Assembly (NCBI RefSeq): GCF_963576545.1
Contig: NW_026870569.1
Location: 556,466-620,465, forward strand
DNA length: 64,000 nt
Reading direction: 5' to 3'
From: Limanda limanda
Taxonomy: Eukaryota; Chordata; Actinopteri; Pleuronectiformes; Pleuronectidae
The position numbers were made by a program, and so were the translations under genes. The notes beneath the pieces were generated by a model. It did not search any database. It was not told the DNA's origin and worked only from the letters and a program-made list of their open reading frames with translations. This document shows positions 12,301 through 25,844 of the stretch, piece after piece. The number at the start of each line of letters is the position of its first letter. Position 1 is the stretch's first letter.

Positions 12301-15300
12301 GAGAAGCTCAAGGATGGTACTGATCGATGCGCGCAACCCCATTTAGTGGGGGTAGAGCCTACTTGCAAGTCTCTCCGACCTTCACAAAAAAAGTTATTCA
12401 AGAATATCTCCTCAGATTTAGGGGAATTTCGTCGGTCGACCTCTTCCGAAGGTCGTACAAGCTCGGGGATGGTACCAATCGATCCGCAGGACCCAAATTA
12501 GTCCAGATGCAACCACTTTCCAAGTCTCTCCGACCTTCACAAAAAAAGTTATTCAAGAATATTTCTTTCTCCTATGTGCTTTCATCCCTAACCCTAACCC
12601 TTCCGAAAGTCGGAGAAGCTCAAGGATGGTACTGATCGATGCGCGCAACCCCATTTAGTGGGGGTAGAGCCTACTTGCAAGTCTCTCCGACCTTCACAAA
12701 AAAAGTTATTCAAGAATATCTCCTCAGATTTGGGGGAATTTCGTCGGTCGACCTCTTCCGAAGGTCGTACAAGCTCGGGGATGGTACCAATCGATCCGCA
12801 GGACCCAAATTAGTCCAGATGCAACCACTTTCCAAGTCTCTCCGACCTTCACAAAAAAAGTTATTCAAGAATATCTCTTTCTCCTATGTGCTTTCATCCC
12901 TAACCCTAACCCTAACCCTTCCGAAAGTCGGAGAAGCTCAAGGATGGTACCGATCGATGCGCGCTACCCCATTTAGTGGGGGTAGAGCCTACTTGCAAGT
13001 CTCTCCGACCTTCACAAAAAAAGTTATTCAAGAATATCTCTTTCTCCTATGTGCTTTCATCCCTAACCCTAACCCTTCCGAAAGTCGGAGAAGCTCAAGG
13101 ATGGTACTGATCGATGCGCGCTACCCCATTTAGTGGGAGTAGAGCCTACTTGCAAGTCTCTCCGACCTTCACAAAAAAAGTTATTCAAGAATATCTCCTC
13201 AGATTTGGGGGAATTTCGTCGGTCGACCTCTTCCGAAGGTCGTACAAGCTCGGGGATGGTACCAATCGATCCGCAGGACCCAAATTAGTCCAGATGCAAC
13301 CACTTTCCAAGTCTCTCCGACCTTCACAAAAAAAGTTATTCAAGAATATCTCTTTCTCCTATGTGCTTTCATCCCTAACCCTAACCCTAACCCTTCCGAA
13401 AGTCGGAGAAGCTCAAGGATGGTACCGATCGATGCGCGCTACCCCATTTAATGGGGGTAAAGCCTACTTGCAAGTCTCTCCGACCTTCACAAAAAAAGTT
13501 ATTCAAGAATATCTCTTTCTCCTATGTGCTTTCATCCCTAACCCTAACCCTAACCCTTCCGAAAGTCGGAGAAGCTCAAAGATGGTACCGATCGATGCGC
13601 GCAACCCCATTTAGTGGGGGTAGAGCCTACTTGCAAGTCTCTCCGACCTTCACAAAAAAAGTTATTCAAGAATATCTCCTCAGATTTGGGGGAATTTCGT
13701 CGGTCGACCTCTTCCGAAGGTCGTACAAGCTCGGGGATGGTACCAATCGATCTGCAGGACCCAAATTAGTCCAGATGCAACCACTTTCCAAGTCTCTCCG
13801 ACCTTCACAAAAAAAGTTATTCAAGAATATCTCTTTCTCCTATGTGCTTTCATCCCTAACCCTAACCCTTCCGAAAGTCGGAGAAGCTCAAGGATGGTAC
13901 TGATCGATGCGCGCTACCCCATTTAGTGGGGGTAGAGCCTACTTGCAAGTCTCTCCGACCTTCACAAAAAAAGTTATTCAAGAATATCTCCTCAGATTTG
14001 GGGGAATTTCGTCGGTCGACCTCTTCCGAAGGTCGTACAAGCTCGGGGATGGTACCAATCGATCCGCAGGACCCAAATTAGTCCAGATGCAACCACTTTC
14101 CAAGTCTCTCCGACCTTCACAAAAAAAGTTATTCAAGAATATCTCTTTCTCCTATGTGCTTTCATCCCTAACCCTAACCCTAACCCTTCCGAAAGTCGGA
14201 GAAGCTCAAGGATGGTACCGATCGATGCGCGCTACCCCATTTAGTGGGGGTAGAGCCTACTTGCAAGTCTCCCCGACCTTCACAAAAAAAGTTATTCAAG
14301 AATATCTCTTTCTCCTATGTGCTTTCATCCCTAACCCTAACCCTAACCCTTCCGAAAGTCGGAGAAGCTCAAGGATGGTACCGATCGATGCGCGCTACCC
14401 CATTTAGTGGGGGTAGAGCCTACTTGCAAGTCTCTCCGACCTTCACAAAAAAAGTTATTCAAGAATATCTCTTTCTCCTATGTGCTTTCATCCCTAACCC
14501 TAACCCTAACCCTTCCGAAAGTCGGAGAAGCTCAAGGATGGTACCGATCGATGCGCGCTACCCCATTTAGTGGGGGTAGAGCCTACTTGCAAGTCTCTCC
14601 GACCTTCACAAAAAAAGTTATTCAAGAATATCTCTTTCTCCTATGTGCTTTCATCCCTAACCCTAACCCTAACCCTTCCGAAAGTCGGAGAAGCTCAAAG
14701 ATGGTACCGATCGATGCGCGCTACCCCATTTAGTGGGGGTAGAGACTACTTGCAAGTCTCCCCGACCTTCACAAAAAAAGTTATTCAAGAATATCTCTTT
14801 CTCCTATGTGCTTTCATCCCTAACCCTAACCCTAACCCTTCCGAAAGTCGGAGAAGCTCAAAGATGGTACCGATCGATGCGCGCTACCCCATTTAGTGGG
14901 GGTAGAGCCTACTTGCAAGTCTCCCCGACCTTCACAAAAAAAGTTATTCAAGAATATCTCTTTCTCCTATGTGCTTTCATCCCTAACCCTAACCCTAACC
15001 CTTCCGAAAGTCGGAGAAGCTCAAGGATGGTACCGATCGATGCGCGCTACCCCATTTAGTGGGGGTAGAGCCTACTTGCAAGTCTCTCCGACCTTCACAA
15101 AAAAAGTTATTCAAGAATATCTCTTTCTCCTATGTGCTTTCATCCCTAACCCTAACCCTAACCCTTCCGAAAGTCGGAGAAGCTCAAGGATGGTACCGAT
15201 CGATGCGCGCTACCCCATTTAGTGGGGGTAGAGCCTACTTGCAAGTCTCTCCGACCTTCACAAAAAAAGTTATTCAAGAATATCTCTTTCTCCTATGTGC

Positions 15301-18271
15301 TTTCATCCCTAACCCTAACCCTAACCCTTCCGAAAGTCGGAGAAGCTCAAGGATGGTACTGATCGATGCGCGCAACCCCATTTAGTGGGGGTAGAGCCTA
15401 CTTGCAAGTCTCTCCGACCTTCACAAAAAAAGTTATTCAAGAATATCTCCTCAGATTTGGGGGAATTTCGTCGGTCGACCTCTTCCGAAGGTCGTACAAG
15501 CTCGGGGATGGTACCAATCGATCCGCAGGACCCAAATTAGTCCAGATGCAACCACTTTCCAAGTCTCTCCGACCTTCACAAAAAAAGTTATTCAAGAATA
15601 TCTCTTTCTCCTATGTGCTTTCATCCCTAACCCTAACCCTAACCCTTCCGAAAGTCGGAGAAGCTCAAGGATGGTACTGATCGATGCGCGCAACCCCATT
15701 TAGTGGGGGTAGAGCCTACTTGCAAGTCTCTCCGACCTTCACAAAAAAAGTTATTCAAGAATATCTCCTCAGATTTGGGGGAATTTCGTCGGTCGACCTC
15801 TTCCGAAGGTCGTACAAGCTCGGGGATGGTACCAATCGATCCGCAGGACCCAAATTAGTCCAGATGCAACCACTTTCCAAGTCTCTCCGACCTTCACAAA
15901 AAAAGTTATTCAAGAATATCTCTTTCTCCTATGTGCTTTCATCCCTAACCCTAACCCTAACCCTTCCGAAAGTCGGAGAAGCTCAAGGATGGTACCGATC
16001 GATGCGCGCTACCCCATTTAGTGGGGGTAGAGCCTACTTGCAAGTCTCTCCGACCTTCACAAAAAAAGTTATTCAAGAATATCTCTTTCTCCTATGTGCT
16101 TTCATCCCTAACCCTAACCCTAACCCTTCCGAAAGTCGGAGAAGCTCAAGGATGGTACCGATCGATGCGCGCTACCCCATTTAGTGGGGGTAGAGCCTAC
16201 TTGCAAGTCTCTCCGACCTTCACAAAAAAAGTTATTCAAGAATATCTCTTTCTCCTATGTGCTTTCATCCCTAACCCTAACCCTAACCCTTCCGAAAGTC
16301 GGAGAAGCTCAAGGATGGTACTGATCGATGCGCGCAACCCCATTTAGTGGGGGTAGAGCCTACTTGCAAGTCTCTCCGACCTTCACAAAAAAAGTTATTC
16401 AAGAATATCTCCTCAGATTTGGGGGAATTTCATCGGTCGACCTCTTCCGAAGGTCGTACAAGCTCGGGGATGGTACCAATCGATCCGCAGGACCCAAATT
16501 AGTCCAGATGCAACCACTTTCCAAGTCTCTCCGACCTTCACAAAAAAAGTTATTCAAGAATATTTCTTTCTCCTATGTGCTTTCATCCCTAACCCTAACC
16601 CTAACCCTTCCGAAAGTCGGAGAAGCTCAAGGATGGTACTGATCGATGCGCGCAACCCCATTTAGTGGGGGTAGAGCCTACTTGCAAGTCTCTCCGACCT
16701 TCACAAAAAAAGTTATTCAAGAATATCTCCTCAGATTTGGGGGAATTTCGTCGGTCGACCTCTTCCGAAGGTCGTACAAGCTCGGGGATGGTACCAATCG
16801 ATCCGCAGGACCCAAATTAGTCCAGATGCAACCACTTTTCAAGTCTCTCCGACCTTCACAAAAAAAGTTATTCAAGAATATCTCTTTCTCCTATGTGCTT
16901 TCATCCCTAACCCTAACCCTAACCCTTCCGAAAGTCGGAGAAGCTCAAGGATGGTACCGATCGATGCGCGCTACCCCATTTAGTGGGGGTAGAGCCTACT
17001 TGCAAGTCTCTCCGACCTTCACAAAAAAAGTTATTCAAGAATATCTCTTTCTCCTATGTGCTTTCATCCCTAACCCTAACCCTTCCGAAAGTCGGAGAAG
17101 CTCAAGGATGGTACCGATCGATGCGCGCTACCCCATTTAGTGGGAGTAGAGCCTACTTGCAAGTCTCTCCGACCTTCACAAAAAAAGTTATTCAAGAATA
17201 TCTCCTCAGATTTGGGGGAATTTCGTCGGTCGACCTCTTCCGAAGGTCGTACAAGCTCGGGGATGGTACCAATCGATCCGCAGGACCCAAATTAGTCCAG
17301 ATGCAACCACTTTCCAAGTCTCTCCGACCTTCACAAAAAAAGTTATTCAAGAATATCTCTTTCTCCTATGTGCTTTCATCCCTAACCCTAACCCTAACCC
17401 TTCCGAAAGTCGGAGAAGCTCAAGGATGGTACCGATCGATGCGCGCTACCCCATTTAGTGGGGGTAAAGCCTACTTGCAAGTCTCTCCGACCTTCACAAA
17501 AAAAGTTATTCAAGAATATCTCTTTCTCCTATGTGCTTTCATCCCTAACCCTAACCCTAACCCTTCCAAAAGTCGGAGAAGCTCAAGGATGGTACCGATC
17601 GATGCGCGCAACCCCATTTAGTGGGGGTAGAGCCTACTTGCAAGTCTCTCCGACCTTCACAAAAAAAGTTATTCAAGAATATCTCCTCAGATTTGGGGGA
17701 ATTTCGTCGGTCGACCTCTTCCGAAGGTCGTACAAGCTCGGGGATGGTACCAATCGATCCGCAGGACCCAAATTAGTCCAGATGCAACCACTTTCCAAGT
17801 CTCTCCGACCTTCACAAAAAAAGTTATTCAAGAATATCTCTTTCTCCTATGTGCTTTCATCCCTAACCCTAACCCTTCCGAAAGTCGGAGAAGCTCAAGG
17901 ATGGTACCGATCGATGCGCGCTACCCCATTTAGTGGGGGTAGAGCCTACTTGCAAGTCTCTCCGACCTTCACAAAAAAAGTTATTCAAGAATATCTCCTC
18001 AGATTTGGGGGAATTTCGTCGGTCGACCTCTTCCGAAGGTCGTACAAGCTCGGGGATGGTACCAATCGATCCGCAGGACCCAAATTAGTCCAGATGCAAC
18101 CACTTTCCAAGTCTCTCCGACCTTCACAAAAAAAGTTATTCAAGAATATCTCTTTCTCCTATGTGCTTTCATCCCTAACCCTAACCCTAACCCTTCCGAA
18201 AGTCGGAGAAGCTCAAGGATGGTACCGATCGATGCGCGCTACCCCATTTAGTGGGGGTAGAGCCTACTTGC
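9316..18271. repeat. Higher-order unit P, copy 1 (8,956 bp; 39 A + 17 B)
   Basis: P1 matches P2 at an exact offset of 21,818 bp. B starts: 9968, 10775, 11093, 11737, 12049, 12367, 12679, 13154, 13635, 13947, 15406, 15724, 16368, 16686, 17161, 17642, 17954. Six A monomers are of the 157-bp form, and 33x163 + 6x157 + 17x155 gives 8,956. Diagnostic variants: GATAGTACC with GCGTGC near 10234-10252, GTGCTTGCATCC near 10345, GGTCCTAC near 10860, ATTTAATGGGGG near 13448, and TTCATCGG near 16430. A private base distinguishes it from P2: A instead of C at 14745 (AGAGACTAC). The left boundary is uncertain by about one or two monomers. Confidence 0.9.
11737..12833. repeat. B-A dimer run in P1 (318/312-bp steps)
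   Basis: B monomers at 11737, 12049, 12367 and 12679 alternate with single A monomers of 157, 163 and 157 bp, giving a 630-bp tetramer period. The AATATTTCTTTC variant occurs in both short A monomers (near 11930 and 12560), exactly 630 bp apart, so the pair B-A(157)-B-A(163) duplicated as a block. The same run appears in P2 at 33555-34651. Confidence 0.88.
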
Positions 18272-19567
18272 AAGTCTCCCCGACCTTCACAAAAAAAGTT
18301 ATTCAAGAATATCTCTTTCTCCTATGTGCTTTCATCCCTAACCCTAACCCTAACCTTTCCGAAAGTCGGAGAAGCTCAAGGATGGTACCGATCGATGCGC
18401 GCTACCCCATTTAGTGGGGGTAGAGCCTACTTGCAAGTCTCTCCGACCTTCACAAAAAAAGTTATTCAAGAATATCTCTTTCTCCTATGTGCTTTCATCC
18501 CTAACCCTAACCCTAACCCTTCCGAAAGTCGGAGAAGCTCAAGGATGGTACCGATCGATGCGCGCTACCCCATTTAGTGGGGGTAGAGCCTACTTGCAAG
18601 TCTCTCCGACCTTCACAAAAAAAGTTATTCAAGAATATCTCTTTCTCCTATGTGCTTTCATCCCTAACCCTAACCCTAACCCTTCCGAAAGTCGGAGAAG
18701 CTCAAATATGGTACTGATCGATGCGCGCAACCCCATTTAGTGGGGGTAGAGCCTACTTGCAAGTCTCTCCGACCTTCACAAAAAAAGTTATTCAAGAATA
18801 TCTCCTCAGATTTGGGGGAATTTCGTCGGTCGACCTCTTCCGAAGGTCGTACAAGCTCGGGGATGGTACCAATCGATCCGCAGGACCCAAATTAGTCCAG
18901 ATGCAACCACTTTCCAAGTCTCTCCGACCTTCACAAAAAAAGTTATTCAAGAATATCTCTTTCTCCTATGTGCTTTCATCCCTAACCCTAACCCTAACCC
19001 TTCCGAAAGTCGGAGAAGCTCAAGGATGGTACCGATCGATGCGCGCTACCCCATTTAGTGGGGGTAGAGCCTACTTGCAAGTCTCTCCGACCTTCACAAA
19101 AAAAGTTATTCAAGAATATCTCTTTCTCCTATGTGCTTTCATCCCTAACCCTAACCCTAACCCTTCCGAAAGTCGGAGAAGCTCAAGGATGGTACCGATC
19201 GATGCGCGCTACCCCATTTAGTGGGGGTAGAGCCTACTTGCAAGTCTCTCCGACCTTCACAAAAAAAGTTATTCAAGAATATCTCTTTCTCCTATGTGCT
19301 TTCATCCCTAACCCTAACCCTAACCCTTCCGAAAGTCGGAGAAGCTCAAGGATGGTACCGATCGATGCGCGCTACCCCATTTAGTGGGGGTAGAGCCTAC
19401 TTGCAAGTCTCTCCGACCTTCACAAAAAAAGTTATTCAAGAATATCTCTTTCTCCTATGTGCTTTCATCCCTAACCCTAACCCTAACCCTTCCGAAAGTC
19501 GGAGAAGCTCAAGGATGGTACCGATCGATGCGCGCTACCCCATTTAGTGGGGGTAGAGCCTACTTGC
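18272..19567. repeat. 1,296-bp tandem duplication in Q1, first copy (7 A + 1 B)
   Basis: Order A A A B A A A A. It begins with the A marked by TCTCCCC and AACCTTTCC, and its third A has CAAATATGG. The same features recur exactly 1,296 bp later. Equivalent first copies: 40090-41385 (Q2) and 52952-54247 (Q3). Confidence 0.88.
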
Positions 19568-20863
19568 AAGTCTCCCCGACCTTCACAAAAAAAGTTATTC
19601 AAGAATATCTCTTTCTCCTATGTGCTTTCATCCCTAACCCTAACCCTAACCTTTCCGAAAGTCGGAGAAGCTCAAGGATGGTACCGATCGATGCGCGCTA
19701 CCCCATTTAGTGGGGGTAGAGCCTACTTGCAAGTCTCTCCGACCTTCACAAAAAAAGTTATTCAAGAATATCTCTTTCTCCTATGTGCTTTCATCCCTAA
19801 CCCTAACCCTAACCCTTCCGAAAGTCGGAGAAGCTCAAGGATGGTACCGATCGATGCGCGCTACCCCATTTAGTGGGGGTAGAGCCTACTTGCAAGTCTC
19901 TCCGACCTTCACAAAAAAAGTTATTCAAGAATATCTCTTTCTCCTATGTGCTTTCATCCCTAACCCTAACCCTAACCCTTCCGAAAGTCGGAGAAGCTCA
20001 AATATGGTACTGATCGATGCGCGCAACCCCATTTAGTGGGGGTAGAGCCTACTTGCAAGTCTCTCCGACCTTCACAAAAAAAGTTATTCAAGAATATCTC
20101 CTCAGATTTGGGGGAATTTCGTCGGTCGACCTCTTTCGAAGGTCGTACAAGCTCGGGGATGGTACCAATCGATCCGCAGGACCCAAATTAGTCCAGATGC
20201 AACCACTTTCCAAGTCTCTCCGACCTTCACAAAAAAAGTTATTCAAGAATATCTCTTTCTCCTATGTGCTTTCATCCCTAACCCTAACCCTAACCCTTCC
20301 GAAAGTCGGAGAAGCTCAAGGATGGTACCGATCGATGCGCGCTACCCCATTTAGTGGGGGTAGAGCCTACTTGCAAGTCTCTCCGACCTTCACAAAAAAA
20401 GTTATTCAAGAATATCTCTTTCTCCTATGTGCTTTCATCCCTAACCCTAACCCTAACCCTTCCGAAAGTCGGAGAAGCTCAAGGATGGTACCGATCGATG
20501 CGCGCTACCCCATTTAGTGGGGGTAGAGCCTACTTGCAAGTCTCTCCGACCTTCACAAAAAAAGTTATTCAAGAATATCTCTTTCTCCTATGTGCTTTCA
20601 TCCCTAACCCTAACCCTAACCCTTCCGAAAGTCGGAGAAGCTCAAGGATGGTACCGATCGATGCGCGCTACCCCATTTAGTGGGGGTAGAGCCTACTTGC
20701 AAGTCTCTCCGACCTTCACAAAAAAAGTTATTCAAGAATATCTCTTTCTCCTATGTGCTTTCATCCCTAACCCTAACCCTAACCCTTCCGAAAGTCGGAG
20801 AAGCTCAAGGATGGTACCGATCGATGCGCGCTACCCCATTTAGTGGGGGTAGAGCCTACTTGC
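19568..20863. repeat. 1,296-bp tandem duplication in Q1, second copy
   Basis: Same monomer order and markers as 18272-19567. Its B (20057) differs by TTTCGAAGG. Equivalent second copies: 41386-42681 (Q2) and 54248-55543 (Q3). Confidence 0.88.
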
Positions 20864-23113
20864 AAGTCTCTCCGACCTTCACAAAAAAAGTTATTCAAGA
20901 ATATCTCTTTCTCCTATGTGCTTTCATCCCTAACCCTAACCCTAACCCTTCCAAAAGTCGGAGAAGCTCAAGGATGGTACCGATCGATGCGCGCTACCCC
21001 ATTTAGTGGGGGTAGAGCCTACTTGCAAGTCTCTCCGACCTTCACAAAAAAAGTTATTCAAGAATATCTCTTTCTCCTATGTGCTTTCATCCCTAACCCT
21101 AACCCTAACCCTTCCGAAAGTCGGAGAAGCTCAAGGATGGTACCGATCGATGCGCGCTACCCCATTTAGTGGGGGTAGAGCCTACTTGCAAGTCTCTCCG
21201 ACCTTCACAAAAAAAGTTATTCAAGAATATCTCCTCAGATTTGGGGGAATTTCGTCGGTCGACCTCTTCCGAAGGTCGTACAAGCTCGGGGATGGTACCA
21301 ATCGATCCGCAGGACCCAAATTAGTCCAGATGCAACCACTTTCCAAGTCTCTCCGACCTTCACAAAAAAAGTTATTCAAGAATATCTCTTTCTCCTATGT
21401 GCTTTCATCCCTAACCCTAACCCTAACCCTTCCGAAAGTCGGAGAAGCTCAAGGATGGTACCGATCGATGCGCGCTACCCCATTTAGTGGGGGTAGAGCC
21501 TACTTGCAAGTCTCTCCGACCTTCACAAAAAAAGTTATTCAAGAATATCTCTTTCTCCTATGTGCTTTCATCCCTAACCCTAACCCTAACCCTTCCGAAA
21601 GTCGGAGAAGCTCAAGGATGGTACCGATCGATGCGCGCTACCCCATTTAGTGGGGGTAGAGCCTACTTGCAAGTCTCTCCGACCTTCACAAAAAAAGTTA
21701 TTCAAGAATATCTCCTCAGATTTGGGGGAATTTCGTCGGTCGACCTCTTCCGAAGGTCGTACAAGCTCGGGGATGGTACCAATCGATCCGCAGGACCCAA
21801 ATTAGTCCAGATGCAACCACTTTCCAAGTCTCTCCGACCTTCACAAAAAAAGTTATTCAAGAATATCTCTTTCTCCTATGTGCTTTCATCCCTAACCCTA
21901 ACCCTAACCCTTCCGAAAGTCGGAGAAGCTCAAGGATGGTAACGATCGATGCGCGCTACCCCATTTAGTGGGGGTAGAGCCTACTTGCAAGTCTCTCCGA
22001 CCTTCACAAAAAAAGTTATTCAAGAATATCTCTTTCTCCTATGTGCTTTCATCCCTAACCCTAACCCTAACCCTTCCGAAAGTCGGAGAAGCTCAAGGAT
22101 GGTACCGATCGATGCGCGCTACCCCATTTAGTGGGGGTAGAGGATACTTGCAAGTCTCTCCGACCTTCACAAAAAAAGTTATTCAAGAATATCTCCTCAG
22201 ATTTGGGGGAATTTCGTCGGTCGACCTCTTCCGAAGGTCGTACAAGCTCGGGGATGGTACCAATCGATCCGCAGGACCCAAATTAGTCCAGATGCAACCA
22301 CTTTCCAAGTCTCTCCGACCTTCACAAAAAAAGTTATTCAAGAATATCTCTTTCTCCTATGTGCTTTCATCCCTAACCCTAACCCTAACCCTTCCGAAAG
22401 TCGGAGAAGCTCAAGGATGGTAACGATCGATGCGCGCTACCCCATTTAGTGGGGGTAGAGCCTACTTGCAAGTCTCTCCGACCTTCACAAAAAAAGTTAT
22501 TCAAGAATATCTCTTTCTCCTATGTGCTTTCATCCCTAACCCTAACCCTAACCCTTCCGAAAGTCGGAGAAGCTCAAGGATGGTACCGATCGATGCGCGC
22601 TACCCCATTTAGTGGGGGTAGAGCCTACTTGCAAGTCTCTCCGACCTTCACAAAAAAAGTTATTCAAGAATATCTCCTCAGATTTGGGGGAATTTCGTCG
22701 GTCGACCTCTTCCGAAGGTCGTACAAGCTCGGGGATGGTACCAATCGATCCGCAGGACCCAAATTAGTCCAGATGCAACCACTTTCCAAGTCTCTCCGAC
22801 CTTCACAAAAAAAGTTATTCAAGAATATCTCTTTCTCCTATGTGCTTTCATCCCTAACCCTAACCCTAACCCTTCCGAAAGTCGGAGAAGCTCAAGGATG
22901 GTACCGATCGATGCGCGCTACCCCATTTAGTGGGGGTAGAGCCTACTTGCAAGTCTCTCCGACCTTCACAAAAAAAGTTATTCAAGAATATCTCTTTCTC
23001 CTATGTGCTTTCATCCCTAACCCTAACCCTAACCCTTCCGAAAGTCGGAGAAGCTCAAATATGGTACTGATCGATGCGCGCAACCCCATTTAGTGGGGGT
23101 AGAGCCTACTTGC
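20057..23113. repeat. 3,057-bp direct duplication in Q1, first copy (14 A + 5 B)
   Basis: Landmarks from the B at 20057 through the four A-A-B trimers reappear 3,057 bp later. A CCAAAAGTC-bearing A (near 20952) reappears near 24009, and TAGAGGATAC (near 22139) reappears near 25197. The copies differ in that the second has GATAGTACC and TCTCCAACC, and lacks TTTCGAAGG in its first B. Confidence 0.82.
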
Positions 23114-25844
23114 AAGTCTCTCCGACCTTCACAAAAAAAGTTATTCAAGAATATCTCCTCAGATTTGGGGGAATTTCGTCGGTCGACCTCTTCCGAAGGT
23201 CGTACAAGCTCGGGGATGGTACCAATCGATCCGCAGGACCCAAATTAGTCCAGATGCAACCACTTTCCAAGTCTCTCCGACCTTCACAAAAAAAGTTATT
23301 CAAGAATATCTCTTTCTCCTATGTGCTTTCATCCCTTACCCTAACCCTAACCCTTCCGAAAGTCGGAGAAGCTCAAGGATGGTACCGATCGATGCGCGCT
23401 ACCCCATTTAGTGGGGGTAGAGCCTACTTGCAAGTCTCTCCGACCTTCACAAAAAAAGTTATTCAAGAATATCTCTTTCTCCTATGTGCTTTCATCCCTA
23501 ACCCTAACCCTAACCCTTCCGAAAGTCGGAGAAGCTCAAGGATGGTACCGATCGATGCGCGCTACCCCATTTAGTGGGGGTAGAGCCTACTTGCAAGTCT
23601 CTCCGACCTTCACAAAAAAAGTTATTCAAGAATATCTCTTTCTCCTATGTGCTTTCATCCCTAACCCTAACCCTAACCCTTCCGAAAGTCGGAGAAGCTC
23701 AAGGATGGTACCGATCGATGCGCGCTACCCCATTTAGTGGGGGTAGAGCCTACTTGCAAGTCTCTCCGACCTTCACAAAAAAAGTTATTCAAGAATATCT
23801 CTTTCTCCTATGTGCTTTCATCCCTAACCCTAACCCTAACCCTTCCGAAAGTCGGAGAAGCTCAAGGATGGTACCGATCGATGCGCGCTACCCCATTTAG
23901 TGGGGGTAGAGCCTACTTGCAAGTCTCTCCGACCTTCACAAAAAAAGTTATTCAAGAATATCTCTTTCTCCTATGTGCTTTCATCCCTAACCCTAACCCT
24001 AACCCTTCCAAAAGTCGGAGAAGCTCAAGGATGGTACCGATCGATGCGCGCTACCCCATTTAGTGGGGGTAGAGCCTACTTGCAAGTCTCTCCGACCTTC
24101 ACAAAAAAAGTTATTCAAGAATATCTCTTTCTCCTATGTGCTTTCATCCCTAACCCTAACCCTAACCCTTCCGAAAGTCGGAGAAGCTCAAGGATGGTAC
24201 CGATCGATGCGCGCTACCCCATTTAGTGGGGGTAGAGCCTACTTGCAAGTCTCTCCGACCTTCACAAAAAAAGTTATTCAAGAATATCTCCTCAGATTTG
24301 GGGGAATTTCGTCGGTCGACCTCTTCCGAAGGTCGTACAAGCTCGGGGATAGTACCAATCGATCCGCAGGACCCAAATTAGTCCAGATGCAACCACTTTC
24401 CAAGTCTCTCCGACCTTCACAAAAAAAGTTATTCAAGAATATCTCTTTCTCCTATGTGCTTTCATCCCTAACCCTAACCCTAACCCTTCCGAAAGTCGGA
24501 GAAGCTCAAGGATGGTACCGATCGATGCGCGCTACCCCATTTAGTGGGGGTAGAGCCTACTTGCAAGTCTCTCCAACCTTCACAAAAAAAGTTATTCAAG
24601 AATATCTCTTTCTCCTATGTGCTTTCATCCCTAACCCTAACCCTAACCCTTCCGAAAGTCGGAGAAGCTCAAGGATGGTACCGATCGATGCGCGCTACCC
24701 CATTTAGTGGGGGTAGAGCCTACTTGCAAGTCTCTCCGACCTTCACAAAAAAAGTTATTCAAGAATATCTCCTCAGATTTGGGGGAATTTCGTCGGTCGA
24801 CCTCTTCCGAAGGTCGTACAAGCTCGGGGATGGTACCAATCGATCCGCAGGACCCAAATTAGTCCAGATGCAACCACTTTCCAAGTCTCTCCGACCTTCA
24901 CAAAAAAAGTTATTCAAGAATATCTCTTTCTCCTATGTGCTTTCATCCCTAACCCTAACCCTAACCCTTCCGAAAGTCGGAGAAGCTCAAGGATGGTAAC
25001 GATCGATGCGCGCTACCCCATTTAGTGGGGGTAGAGCCTACTTGCAAGTCTCTCCGACCTTCACAAAAAAAGTTATTCAAGAATATCTCTTTCTCCTATG
25101 TGCTTTCATCCCTAACCCTAACCCTAACCCTTCCGAAAGTCGGAGAAGCTCAAGGATGGTACCGATCGATGCGCGCTACCCCATTTAGTGGGGGTAGAGG
25201 ATACTTGCAAGTCTCTCCGACCTTCACAAAAAAAGTTATTCAAGAATATCTCCTCAGATTTGGGGGAATTTCGTCGGTCGACCTCTTCCGAAGGTCGTAC
25301 AAGCTCGGGGATGGTACCAATCGATCCGCAGGACCCAAATTAGTCCAGATGCAACCACTTTCCAAGTCTCTCCGACCTTCACAAAAAAAGTTATTCAAGA
25401 ATATCTCTTTCTCCTATGTGCTTTCATCCCTAACCCTAACCCTAACCCTTCCGAAAGTCGGAGAAGCTCAAGGATGGTACTGATCGATGCGCGCTACCCC
25501 ATTTAGTGGGGGTAGAGCCTACTTGCAAGTCTCTCCGACCTTCACAAAAAAAGTTATTCAAGAATATCTCTTTCTCCTATGTGCTTTCATCCCTAACCCT
25601 AACCCTAACCCTTCCGAAAGTCGGAGAAGCTCAAAGATGGTACCGATCGATGCGCGCAACCCCATTTAGTGGGGGTAGAGCCTACTTGCAAGTCTCTCCG
25701 ACCTTCACAAAAAAAGTTATTCAAGAATATCTCCTCAGATTTGGGGGAATTTCGTCGGTCGACCTCTTCCGAAGGTCGTACAAGCTCGGGGATGGTACCA
25801 ATCGATCTGCAGGACCCAAATTAGTCCAGATGCAACCACTTTCC
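23114..25844. repeat. 3,057-bp direct duplication in Q1, second (partial) copy
   Basis: It corresponds to 20057-22787 of the first copy and then diverges at a short A (25845). It holds the 1,443-bp block (24084-25526) that was later triplicated in Q3. Its last B (25690) carries GATCTGCAGG, linking it to the P-like segment that follows. Confidence 0.8.
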
